A stretch of 64,000 nucleotides of DNA from Cryoendolithus antarcticus. Lineage: Eukaryota; Ascomycota; Dothideomycetes; Cladosporiales; Cladosporiaceae. The stretch is taken from positions 434,001-498,000 of the forward strand of contig NAJO01000010.1 of the NCBI GenBank assembly GCA_002077065.1. The letters run 5' to 3'. The translations under genes were made by a program, and so were the position numbers. Position 1 is the stretch's first letter, and every line of letters begins with the position of its first letter. Under the pieces are notes generated by a model, which saw only the letters and a list, made by a program, of their open reading frames with translations, was not told the origin of the DNA and did no database searches. This document shows positions 54,106-64,000 of the stretch, piece by piece.

Positions 54106-54663
54106 ATGGTCTCCAACGCCCCAACCTTCACAGACCGCGAGCGCTCCCTCATCGCCTCGGCCTTCGAATGCCTCAAGTCCAAGCCTGACGTACGACCATC
54201 CTTACAACCATGCTCCTTCCTCTTCGCCCAACTTCACAGTCTTTAATACTGACTTCCCTCCCAGATCGACTACGAAGCCATGGCCAAGAAAGCCGGTCTC
54301 AAAGGCGCCAAATCCGCCCGCGACTGCTTCGGCCCCATCATGAAGAAGCTGATGGCCGGAGCGGGAACTGCATCGCCAGAGAAAGACGCTGCCGCCCCTG
54401 CTGCCGATGGAGAGACGCCGAAGAAGCGTGGCGTGAAGCGCAAGGGAGGTACGCAAAATCTCAATTTCATTCGACTAAAGTTACGAAACACATGGACTGA
54501 CGGACTTCCAGATGTTGAGTCTGGCGGAGAGACGCCGGCGAAGAAGAAGGTGACGCCGCGTAGGGGCAAGAAGGTTGAGGTTGCTGCCAAGGAGACCGAG
54601 GGCGAGGATGACGATGAGGGTGGGAAGGAAGCGGTGGTCAAGGGGGAGCAGGAGAGCGACTGA
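54106..54663 (+). CDS. Myb/SANT-like small basic protein with one repeat, 139 aa
   Basis: Three exons, 54106-54189, 54265-54448 and 54512-54663. Intron 1 (54190-54264, 75 nt) has a GTACGA donor and a CCCAG acceptor. Intron 2 (54449-54511, 63 nt) has a GTACGC donor, a GGACTGAC branch and a TCCAG acceptor; being a multiple of three without a stop, its retention would add 21 residues in frame. The single unit (about residues 7-55) is FTDRERSLIASAFECL then YEAMAKKAGLKGAKSARDCF and GPIMKKL, the same pattern as the units in the neighbouring gene. A Pro/Lys-rich linker (PKKRGVKRKG, TPRRGKKVEV) and acidic tail resemble small chromatin proteins. Function unknown; tandem duplication with the neighbour is inferred. 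Confidence 0.75.
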
Positions 54664-55041
54664 AGCGGCGAGCCAGCAGCTGTGCGACTTTTGCGCTCAC
54701 CTTGCGCCGTCGATAGCGCAGAACTTATCTCGCGGAGGCAAGTGCAAGTCACGTCGCTTGTTGTGAGCTGCGGACAACACATCCATGGAATGACATATGA
54801 GAACGAGCATGAATGAGAACCAGTCCATTGCATTACCTGTACCACATACAGCCGTTGGGTATATTACTCTCCACCATAAGCATGTTTCCATCTAAGCAAA
54901 CTCCCCGTAGCGCGCTCATGTCTGATGTATACCGTATTCGCTACTCCCACCGCGACCGTTACATGCTTCCTTGACGCTTCAGCGTCATTCCAGAGACCAC
55001 CATCCGAGACCTGTGAGACTACCAGGACCTCCGAAGAAGCT
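54664..55041. other. convergent 3' intergenic region, 378 bp
   Basis: Between the Myb-like gene stop and the channel gene stop. Only 3' flanks; minus-strand frames here are continuations in other frames. Nothing further was recognised. Confidence 0.35.
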
Positions 55042-57777
55042 CTAGTAGTAAATCTTCTCCTGATAGATCGGCGGTCTGCCCTGAGGGCTATCCCATGTGA
55101 CCTTGTTCTTCTCGTCCAGAAATGCGCCCTCATCAGTGATCGGATTGACTTTCTCGGTATCCCGAACCTCCTGCCTCGAGATGCCAACAGGGTCCCTAGG
55201 AATCCACAGCAACGGCCTCTCGCTGGTGATGGCCGGGTTGTAGAAGGCATGGTTCTCAGTGAATTCATCGTACTCGATTGCGATGTCCTTGGGCACAAGC
55301 TGGCGCATGGTCTCGTAGTCAGTGTAGATGTCCGGACGAAGGAACTTGGTGAACATATTTGGCTTCTTGTGCTGGACGAAGGGGGCGGCATGACCGTTAG
55401 TCCCGGAGGAGTTGCCCTCCTTCGAGCGGATGCCCTCATCGTAGCCGTCGGTGACGGGCTCGCCACGATCTTGAGCCAGCAGGCGGCGCTCCTCGGCATC
55501 AATGGACTTGGGAAGGAAGGCCAGGTGCGGGCCAAGTGCGGCATTGAGACTCAGGTGGTACAGCGCCGTGAAGATCAGGAAGATGATCATGATAATCAGA
55601 GGGCCGAGGGCGCCAACGCTTGCGCCTGATGAGATCGCGAAGAGACCGATGAGGCAGACTTCGGCGATGTAGAGGCCAACGAAGACCTGCTGGAGCGCGC
55701 GAGGGTAGACAGCGCCCTTGGTGTCGAGAGTGGCGTTCGTGACGAAGAGGAGATTGTAGCGGTAGGCAAAGTAGAAGAGGTAGAGGCCGATGGCGGCGAA
55801 TAGGAGAACAAGAGGTGCAATCGCAGCGTAGCAGATGGCAATGACCTGGTGTATTGTCAGTGACGTGGGCATCGAGCGAGAGGAAAAGATGAGTACTCAC
55901 CAACAAGTTCGTAAACACTGGGAAGACAGTGCCCCAGCCCATACCCGCAAGCTTGATCCAGCGGTTGTACATCTTGCGCGGCGTCTTATCGAGAAGCTTG
56001 CCGAGCACCAGGAAGATGATCAGACCAACGAGGCCGACGAGAACGCCAGACATGACACCCAATCCTTGTAGAATGAAGTACGACAGGTAGAATGTCGAAG
56101 CAGTTGGCAAGTTGTTCGCGAGCAGCGAAGTAACACTACCCGGGTTCTTGATGATGGTCTGCACACTTGACGAGGCCGCAGATCCAAGTGTAGCCACCAA
56201 GAAGACCTGGACGACTTGGAAAGCGAAGTAGTAGTTCTGCACCGTATACTCCACAGCAGAGTGTGTGGGAGCACCAGAGAGCTTCGCGGCAAGGCGGAGG
56301 ATGATGGGCAGCAGTGCCATGAGGACAGCCAAGAGCACGACTGGCAGCAGGCCAGTAATGAGACCGAGCAGCTGTTCAGGCAGATTGTAGATGAAGTTGA
56401 ATGCCGGGATCAAGCACGTTAACTTGTCGACGTGACTGATGGCACCAACGAAGGCGACTGGAACGGACCAGAAGATGACCAGCACGACCACAAAAGTGAT
56501 GCAGACGATTTGGCGGATGATGCGCTCCCACCACTTGATCTTGAGATTGCCCCAGATGACATCGTCGGGGACCATGCCAGTGTAGCGGGGTGCCATGTGT
56601 AGGACGTGGTGGTGAGTCAAGCTCTGATAAGCGGCCTGGGCGTCAGAGAGCGTCTGGAATTCGACGAAGACGGAGTTGCCAAGAGTAGCTTCATGACGCC
56701 TGTGAACGGCCTGGTGCTCGTCGATCTTGGGGTTGAGCCTGTTCAGCTCGCCGCGGCACCAATCGATTGTGTCCACTTTCTTGCCGATGAGAGGCTTCAG
56801 GCGGTGTGTAGGGCGCTGCTTCGGCTTGAGGTAGCGACCTGCGAGCGAGCCTTGCTCAGAGTCCGCAATATGGGCTTGATCGGAGTTCTCGCGGCCGCCC
56901 TTCTTGGCCGCCTTGATGCGAGCGCCATTGGCGGTGGTAATCAGCTTGACCTCAGCACCCTCGAGCTTCATGGCAGCCTTGTCACGGTCCTCGACCAAGT
57001 CCTCAAGCTCTTTCACATCCGACACAGGCCAGACGCGGCGAACAGCAGGTCCCAACATGCGCCTAAGCTTCGTCTCGTTCATGTAGTCAGCCGGCACAGA
57101 GGTGTACAGCACAGTCCTGGAGGACAAACGGCTGGCGTAGTATGGCGACATAAGGTACGCCTGGCGCAGGTTGATGAAGTAGATGCTCTCCCTCGTAATC
57201 ATGAACAGCACGAAGCTGAAGAATATGACAGCACACCCCGCATGCGCAAACAACTTGAAGTAGTTGTTCGTCACGTTAGCCATAGTGAGAAGATCGAATC
57301 CAGATTTGCCTCCGCCACCAGTAGCATTGATCGGGAACAGCACCGGCATCATAATTACGCATCCCACCAGACAGATCACCGTAGCGATCTTGAGCAGGCG
57401 CAAGAAGAGGTAGCCGTCGAGAGAGTGGTGGTTGAGCACATATGTGTCCGAGATGCGCCAGAACTCGCCCAGCCAGTTGAACAGCCCATTGGGCATCTTG
57501 GGAGAACGCTCATTCTCGCGTAGACTGCCGAGGAACGTTCTGGGCTGGTAGTTGCGCGGGAACTTCTTGCGGAGGAAGAGGAAGAGCACGGCCCAGATCG
57601 CGGCGAAGGCTATGACTGGGACGAGAGTGGTGATCACGGAGGTGATGGACGCGCCTTGGCTGCCTTGCGCGGAGCCGACGTTGGCATCGGTGCCTTGCTG
57701 TGAGGCTGTTAGAGGCTGTGGCCTATGAGATGGCGATGAATTGAGCTTACAGCATTGCAGTTGGGTGCTCTAGCCAT
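55042..57777 (-). CDS. calcium-permeable stress-gated cation channel (OSCA/CSC1 family)
   Basis: Three exons, 57777-57751 (27 nt, MARAPNCNA), 57697-55901 and 55845-55042, giving 875 aa. Introns are 57698-57750 (GTAAGC donor, CTAAC branch, CACAG acceptor) and 55846-55900 (GTGAGT donor, CACTGAC branch, CCAG acceptor). The middle exon has no ATG before its first transmembrane helix, so the tiny first exon is needed. The family forms mechanically or osmotically gated cation channels in fungal membranes. Visible parts: an extracellular N terminus, first helix (TLVPVIAFAAIWAVLFLFLR), the N-terminal late-exocytosis-type domain with HHSLDGYLFLRLLKI, a cytosolic RNA-fold-like domain (SVPADYMNETKLRRMLGP), and the pore region (NYYFAFQVVQVFLVATLGSA, FYLSYFILQGLGVMSG). 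The cytosolic C terminus includes RPDIYTDYETMRQLVP. Confidence 0.92.
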
Positions 57778-58904
57778 GCTTTCTTCCCACGCGCGGTGCG
57801 CGAAACGGTATGCGTGTAAATGAGTATACCCCTAATACTCGACAGAGCGCTTTGCACGCGCTTGTCAGAAGTGAAGTAGACACGCAGGTAGCGTAGGCGG
57901 GTTGTGATGGAAGGAGTGTGGTGATGTGTGACAGCAGGTCCGAAGAAGGTGGTAGCTTGGGAGTTGCGTCGTTGTCGCGCGACCACAGGAAAGTGGGCCC
58001 AAGCTCCACTCGAAAATACACAGATCAACGTTGTACCGCGCACCAAGGAGATTGCTCTGCGGGATGACGACGGCGATCGCCTCGGTGGTGAATCAGGAGA
58101 TGCTTGTGATGGTATTCTCGGAAGCAGCTACGGAAGATTTATGAGACAGCACGGCAGACAGACGTTGTTCATATGTTGACCGGAATGCCATGAGCATTGC
58201 TCAGATAGGAGAGCACATGCGATCACAACCCTCTCATCTCAACCACAGCTGCGCTGATAATGCACGACATCAGAGCACAGCCACAGCTTCTATGATGCTC
58301 GGCCAGGGTGCTGCCGAAGGATGGCCTTGTTTCCTGGCTGCTGGTGCCGTTGACTTGGCCGCCGGACAGGGATGCGACCCCCGAAGTGGCTGAGGCGCGT
58401 TCGCTTGCGTGGAGAATCTCGGTCTAGAACTCGGCCTGTTGCGCACAACATGCGGCTTGACTTCATTCGTTTGCTCGGGTGTGATATGGCCTTGTCGACG
58501 GGGCTGCCGTTTGCACGTGTCAGCGAGATGCTTCGGGGTTACTTTGTGGAGGCTGAGCTGTCTCGTGAACGAAAGCGCGGTTGACGAGACCATGGCAAGG
58601 GAACAGCCACATGGATCAGTGCGGAGATATCGATTGCAGAGATGCCTCGCTCGTGGGCCGACCAGACCAGCCTTGACAACGAGACTTTTGCACGAGGGAC
58701 CGCGGATAGGCACAGGTGTCGATGGTGTAGATCCTACATCATCTCAGCAACGTATCGAGAGCCATACGACGTTCGCGACGCATTCGTTGATATCAGACGA
58801 AGTACCGAAAATTTTTAGCAGAGTAAACACAAATTTAAAAGGGAGACTCAGTACCGAGAATATAGCGACACATGTCTGAGCGAGATTCACCATCCGTCCA
58901 ATAC
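57778..58904. other. intergenic region, 1.13 kb
   Basis: Promoter of the channel gene and 3' flank of the XPF-like gene. Plus-strand frames up to 156 codons begin at GTG or lack features. No RNA gene or repeat was recognised. Confidence 0.35.
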
Positions 58905-61900
58905 CTACCACTTCGCGTCAATCACTTGACTCACCCTTCTCAGCAACCGATCACCTCCCAGCAACGCCCCAAAACGCTGCACCCTTTCTTCCACAGACAT
59001 GCAAACGAATGCCCCAAGCCCAGATCGTTCCTCCATCGTAGCCTCACTCGATGTCGAGTTCGTGCGTTTCAGCTGACCCAGTATGGCTTGCGCAGCAAAC
59101 GCATTTAAACCTGCCTTTCGCAGGAAGCGCTCCCACAGTGTCTCATCCTGGAGTAGGGTGATGCTGCCATCCGCAACGCTGTAGGAGGCTATAGCAGCCG
59201 CTGTCCGTCCCGTGAGATCAGTGTCGCCGCCGGGGACGTATGTAACCTTGACTTCGCAATCGATCGAAGAAGTGAAAGCAATGACGTCTGACAACGCTTC
59301 AGCATCGCGATCGTCAAGATCTTCAGCGCCGGTCTCGCTATTGTTCGCTTCACTGACAAAGACTAGGAGTCGCTCGAAGTGCGCGGCTACTGCTGTGATG
59401 CGTTCGCGGACCCCGCGGAAGTCGCTCTGGCCAGGCAAAGGTCGTTGCTTCAGCTTCTGCAATGTGGTGAAGAGTAGACCCGTCGACGGTGAGAGCGTAA
59501 TATCACACTCCTCGACGAACACAAACTTACCGTTCCCCAACGCGCTGCTCAGCGGTGCTCTTTCAATAAGCTCCAGCTTCGGGAGCGCGGTTTGCAAAGC
59601 TCTAATTTGATTGCGATTGGCCATGAGAGTCGGCGAGACCACGATTGATATTGCCCGGTCGTAGTGTAGATTAGCTGCTGGCACAGCGAATTGAACGCGT
59701 GGAGCCGGTTGCGCTGGCGGCAGCATCACGGCCACCGGCGGCGCACTCTTCTTCGCTATGGCTGCTGTGATGGCTGTCGGCTTGGCACATGCTGATGACT
59801 TGCCTTGCAGCCGCATGAAAGAGGATAGCCCATCTTCGCGTAGTATGCTCGTCGACGTGGCTACACTCCGTTCTGTCTCAGCGGTGTTGTCAAATGGCAC
59901 TATCGTTCTTGGAGCGCGAGCTACTTGATCATGTCTCGTGTTGATCAAGTGTATGGACCCAGTGTCTCTGGATTTGTGGCCACTGGATCCAGGCATCGAA
60001 GGCTGCCCAAGCGTAGTAGGCATCTGTCCGGGGATGATTGGGTTCCGAGCAGGTCCATCATTCACCGGGCGAGGTGCTGTCCCCGAGGCTGTACTGGACT
60101 TCATACTTGTCAGAAATGGCTTCAGCTCCTCGTCATCGTCCTCCCGATCCTGCGAGATTTGCAAGACCCCGGGCTGAGCGACCAACTGAAGCGGGTCAAC
60201 CTCAGCTTCCAGATTCAACTCGGACATATAGCGGTCCAGCGAGCCATCGTCAAAATCCTCGGCAGCATTGATCTTGCCCAGATGAGGTGGGAAGGGCTTC
60301 CAAGGCAGCACTCGCTCCAACTTCGAAACACCACTCCACTTCTGCTCGTCTCGGAGGAGCTCTCGCTTCGTATATTGCAGCAGTGCTCGCTGAGCTTCGA
60401 GTGGTTTTACAGTCTCCGATGAGCTGATATACTTTGCCCAAGGCGCTCTGAACTGGACTGCATCTATCTCAGGAACTCTGATGCGCATCGTAGTGTCCAC
60501 TTCTGACAACTTTTCGGAACTAACCTCTAGCATGACCGAGTCGGCAAAAGGCTTGATGACACTCTGTACGAAGTTGTCGATATCAGCCTGGACACGCTCA
60601 GAATCTTGGGCGGAGCTGTCAGGAGCAGGGTCGGGGATGAGAGACGCCAGCTCTGCAGGGAAGGACACTTTCTTCGCCTTCTTCGCTGGCGACTCTCCGC
60701 TAGTGATGGGCAAAAGCGGCGAGTCCAGCTTCAAGTTCCGCAAACGCTTCTTTCCCAACGGTGATGACGAGCTCGGAGCTGCATCGATCGACTTCGGCAG
60801 AATATAGTCAGACATTTCGGAAGCTCCTTCGCGGGTGCCAAACTTCTCGATTGTGTTGACGAACGCAGCGTCCTCTGCTAGTACCGCTTCTGCTGCAGCT
60901 ACAGCATCTTGTGCAATAAGATCCTCAGGTGTGGAGGTGAAGTCGATCTGCATCGCGTCTCCTTCTGGGATGCCAGGTGTGACCGGCGGGGACAGCGGCA
61001 ACAGAGGTGGAGTAACGGTGCCTAGTCTCGGCTGCAACATCATCAGTAGTCAGCAAGTATGGCTTATGCACATAGAGGGAGTTTCACCTTGTACTCCACC
61101 TCAGGGGGCGCTTCATTGAGCATCTTCATGAGGTAACGAAGGTACTCCATAGTCTCCTGACTCACGCTCCACTTCTCATCGGTGATCGTCTTGTCCAGTG
61201 CTTGTACTTCTGCCTGTGTTCGCTGCGGAAAGCCAGGGCCTTCGTCCGCCTCTTCATGCAGTACAAAGGGCTCAAAGTTTCGACTGGTCAGCTGTAGCTT
61301 GTTCCGTGCGCGAGCGTTGCGTAGCTGCATATCGTGGTCCTCTCTCAGTATCGGTAGCTCAATCTGTTGCCTGCGAACACTGTACTCTTTGCCGGTCTGT
61401 ATATCTAGTGTCATGGGCTTGTTAAGTGCAGCGATCTCCGCCAAGCACATAATGGTATCCTTGTCCACATCGAGGCGTTCATGAAGCGCTCCATGCACAG
61501 CAGCGATAGATGACTGAACATCAGCATCGCCAGGAAACTCAAGCGGCTTAGATGCATCCTCGGTGGGGTACGGGATCAACTCGCTCTCGAGAGGGTTGCC
61601 GTCAAGGTAGTCCTCAGTCATACGGTATCTTCGGGAGTAGTGGAGAGGCACGTCCGACTCATTGTCGGAGCTCTCGCTGGTCTCGCTGGTATCGCTTCTG
61701 CTGTTATAGCTGCCACCATCGCTCGAAGCATGGCGAGAGGCAGGTAAGGGGCCAGACCATGACGCTGTGGACGTGAGACTGCCCTGGACGTTGACTTGCA
61801 GGCTGTCTCCAGTGCACGAGGGCAGTTCCGGTGGAATGTCGAGGTCAGATAAGACAACTAGATCGTACTCGTCAAGCGAATCGGCGTCTGGTTCTAGTGG

Positions 61901-61960
61901 TGAAGTCGCCATAGCGGACTCGGCGTTGGGCACCGGAGACCATGTGACGTCTTCGGCCAT
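58905..61960 (-). CDS. uncharacterised protein with XPF-like inactive nuclease fold and helix-hairpin-helix, 999 aa
   Basis: Two exons, 61960-61088 and 61031-58905. The intron 61032-61087 (56 nt) has a GTGAAA donor, a TGCTGAC branch and a TTGCAG acceptor. The ATG at 61960 (GGCATGG) precedes an acidic EYDLVVLSDLDIPPEL; an upstream ATG at 62062 is possible. The N-terminal half has YLRYLMKMLNEAPPEVEYK, and the middle has VLPWKPFPPHLGKIN and disordered linkers. The C-terminal part (about 745-950) reads like an XPF/ERCC4-type domain: ISIVVSPTLM, KFVFVEECDITLSPSTGLLF, ITAVAAHFERLLVFVSEAN, VKVTYVPGG, then WERFLRKAGLNAFAAQAIL, a helix-hairpin-helix. No ERKxxxD motif is seen, so nuclease activity is unlikely. 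Zip2/SHOC1-like meiotic proteins share this architecture. This assignment is inference. Confidence 0.75.
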
Positions 61961-62592
61961 GCCGGCGTCTGAACATGGGGGTATGGGTAAGTACGTTATC
62001 AGTGACGATGGAGGGATGTTATGCGTGGGATATATTAGGGGAATCCTAAAAGCTATTGTCATGGTGCTGGGACGAAGTGAGGTCTGTATTGAGTTCTGTG
62101 CCTACATACGATCATGGTAACTGCGCTGATCGCAGTTGCCTCGTCCAACTTGACGCCGGAACGATCTCGACAGTACCTTATTTTGCACTGAACACGCTAG
62201 GTCGCGCACTTGGATCAGACCTGGCGGGTGTTGCGATTGAACTGGTGTACTTTGCAGCAGCTGGGTATCCATGAGGAGCTGAAAGAGTGGTATGAATTCA
62301 GCATTCGCTCAGCTTGCGTGACTTTTGCGTCTACTGACCTCTCCAGATTCGACTCCCCTCCCCTACGCTGCGGTACGTACACTCAGTACTGCGCACTTGT
62401 CACTGCTCTACCCGTGAGAACAGATCGACGATCTCGATGCGTCTGCCGAGACTTGCACCTGTACCATGGCATGCTGCGAATTTGTGGCGCGTGTTCCTCG
62501 TTCTCATGCTCGTCCTCGTCCTTCCGCATCTTGAGAAGCGCACGTTGTGCGGCCTCCGCCGCCCCGCGAACCCAAATTAACAGTGAAATCTC
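61961..62592. other. intergenic region, 632 bp
   Basis: Promoter side of the XPF-like gene and 3' flank of SmF. A minus-strand frame past the SmF stop reads on without family features. No other gene was recognised. Confidence 0.35.
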
Positions 62593-63248
62593 TCATCCAG
62601 ACATCTCAGCGTCTCCATTCGTCTTGCCCTGATTCTTCGCCGCTATCCAAAGCACATTGTTGCACCTGTGGTTCAACCGTCAGTATATCGCCCGAAATCA
62701 CTGTGCCAGTATGCCTCGACTGCGTCTCTTTTTAATCCCATCGTCATCGCTCACTACAACGAGCGCTTCCTCCTTCACCGCGCCTTTCTTGCACGCATTG
62801 CTCTCATACTAACTTCGTCCTGCGCTAGTGTGCCCAGCCACTGTCGCGGACTGATATCCTCTAAACCTCTCATGCCTGGTTCCCATGACAAACAGCGCTC
62901 TGCCCGTGCCAGCTCCTTCCGAACCCCACAAGCCTGCCTCTCCGCGCGCCTGCACCGCCATGATCGCGAGACCAAGATCAACATACCTTATAAACACCAT
63001 CCCCAACCCTCCCTGATGCTTTCCCCCCACATACTCCTCCGCACCACTCAATTGCAGATTCATATAGCTGTCCACGCTGACAAGCTTTCCCGTGTACTCG
63101 GTCTCATTCCATTTCAATCGAATCGTCACGTCGTCGTTTATGAGGCTCTGGAGGAGGGGGCGAGGGTTGAGAGGAACAAACTGCGCGGTTCATTAGTATG
63201 GCTGCGTTCAAAGTGCCGAGAGAGAGTGGAAGATGCGCTTACACTCAT
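62593..63248 (-). CDS. SMX3: small nuclear ribonucleoprotein SmF
   Basis: Three exons, 63248-63243 (6 nt, ATG AGT), 63180-62987 and 62665-62593, giving 90 aa. Intron 1 (63181-63242, 62 nt) has a GTAAGC donor, an ATACTAATG branch and a GCGCAG acceptor. Intron 2 (62666-62986) is 321 nt with a GTATGT donor, an ATACTGACG branch and a CACAG acceptor. SmF is one of seven Sm-ring proteins around U1, U2, U4 and U5 snRNAs. The rebuilt protein starts MSFVPLNPRPLLQSLINDDV, then Sm1 TIRLKWNETEYTGKLVSVDS and YMNLQLSGAEEY, and Sm2 GMVFIRCNNVLWIAAK, all typical. The tail is KNQGKTNGDAEMSG. Length and spacing match SmF exactly. Prediction without splicing would give a wrong 106-residue frame. Confidence 0.95.
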
Positions 63249-63744
63249 GATCGCGTGAACGGAGGATTCAAGTTGGTGGGATTGGCCAGCTGCGGAAGGT
63301 GCGCGGAGGGTTTCGCAGTCGCGGTGCAGAATATGGCCGATTTGAGGTTGTCGGAAGTACCCAAGGGACGATGTGCAAAGCCTTTCTATGTTGTTGAAGG
63401 AGTGGTACTGAAGCTCCCTGAGATCGCACATACGCCGGTCAAAAGTTCGACTGGTCCGTGCGGGTCAGAGAACAGGGTTGCACGTGATAGGCGAGGAAGC
63501 GATCATGGAAATGACAGAGCTGTGGTAGTCATGAGGCGGACTTTAGATCATGCTACGCTTCCTTCGCACATGAACGCGAACGCTACTACTGATATATCTA
63601 TGTTGTTCTCATGTACAACCCGCCCCAGCCGCTCTTTCGAGCAGCCAAGGAAAACGCCTCTCACACTCCACATAAGATGCAACCGGTCATGCTCTTCGTC
63701 GCACTTCCACTTCGCCTGATTGATCTCTTGCCTATTGTCGAACT
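63249..63744. other. intergenic region, 496 bp
   Basis: Between the SmF start and the ATP-citrate lyase stop, both on the minus strand. A long plus-strand frame crosses it but starts at a non-ATG codon and shows no features. Confidence 0.35.
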
Positions 63745-64000
63745 CTATCCGTCGAACTCCTTGATGCTGCTATCGTACTTGCCCGGTATAAGCGCCAACG
63801 GTACGATACCTGACACGTGCATCTCCGGCCCAAAGACGTGCATGTTCAGCCCCAGCTCTTGTCCGACGGACTTGATGTTTCGGAGGCCCTCTTGGTAGTT
63901 GGGTCCCGCACGACGGACCCAGATCTGAACCTTGTGCTCGATGAGTAGAGGGGCGACTTCGCGGAGCGCGCGGATCACGCCCTTGAAGGTGGAGGCGACC
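63745..64000 (-). CDS. acl2: ATP-citrate lyase subunit, C-terminal end (citrate-binding domain), partial
   Basis: The gene is cut by the window edge; only the last 84 codons and the stop are present and the frame is open to base 64000. The visible part reads VASTFKGVIRALREVAPLLI, then the nucleotide/citrate-domain motif VRRAGPNYQEGLRNIK, then LGLNMHVFGPEMHVSGIVPL and the end SSIKEFDG. These match the end of the ATP-grasp/citrate-binding subunit of fungal two-subunit ATP-citrate lyase, which makes cytosolic acetyl-CoA from citrate. The symbol follows common use for the smaller subunit, but naming differs between species. The start and catalytic parts lie outside the window. Confidence 0.88.
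   Translation of the reverse strand, partial: VASTFKGVIRALREVAPLLIEHKVQIWVRRAGPNYQEGLRNIKSVGQELGLNMHVFGPEMHVSGIVPLALIPGKYDSSIKEFDG

Noticed and set aside
63198..63719. 173-codon plus-strand frame between SmF and ATP-citrate lyase
   Set aside because: It overlaps the SmF first intron on the opposite strand and has no features.

Overview
This window is nuclear DNA of a filamentous ascomycete, most likely a Dothideomycete. It has moderate-to-high GC, short genes on both strands, and many introns of about 47-63 nt with GTANGN donors and CTRAC-type branch sites. The gene content is fungal, for example EXO84, TOM20, a NUC-2/PHO81-type SPX protein, SmF, CCT1, RPO41, VPS11, a CSC1-type channel and ATP-citrate lyase. 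The class-level assignment is inferred from general resemblance of several uncharacterised proteins, not from a search. I see no transposon, CRISPR array, virus or secondary-metabolite cluster. Coding starts were moved to the first sensible ATG, and most multi-exon models were rebuilt by hand from splice signals and reading frame.

Layout: 0.1-3.6 kb, two uncharacterised charged proteins. 3.8-11.2 kb, EXO84 and TOM20 (divergent), the FG nucleoporin NUP49 and FIP1 (divergent), and an inositol polyphosphate kinase. 11.8-13.7 kb, a La-motif protein fused to an Arb1 (Argonaute siRNA chaperone) domain. 14-16.2 kb, a convergent quinone reductase / short-chain dehydrogenase pair, followed by tRNA-Val. 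17-23.4 kb, CCT1 and mitochondrial RNA polymerase. 24-29.8 kb, a twin zinc-finger protein and the SPX-ankyrin-GDPD protein. 30-34.5 kb, an AT-hook protein divergent from DCC1, then a mitochondrial hemerythrin-like protein. 35-42.5 kb, a membrane SH3 protein, a mitochondrial PPR-like protein and an HRI-like eIF2alpha kinase. 43.5-46.8 kb, tRNA-Ser, a membrane-anchored acid-phosphatase-fold protein lacking both catalytic histidines, and a MAPEG protein. 46.8-49.4 kb is gene-poor. 49.4-54.7 kb, VPS11 and two adjacent Myb-like proteins. 55-64 kb, a CSC1-type channel, an XPF-like/HhH protein, SmF and the 3' end of ATP-citrate lyase.

Most genes are unrelated housekeeping functions rather than one pathway. 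Links that can be seen are a CGCG-rich shared promoter at DCC1, NUC-1/Pho4-type boxes in front of the PHO81-like gene, and several proteins with probable mitochondrial presequences. The most unusual items are the La-Arb1 fusion, the acid-phosphatase-fold pseudoenzyme, the XPF-like/HhH protein and the helically phased CGCG cluster.
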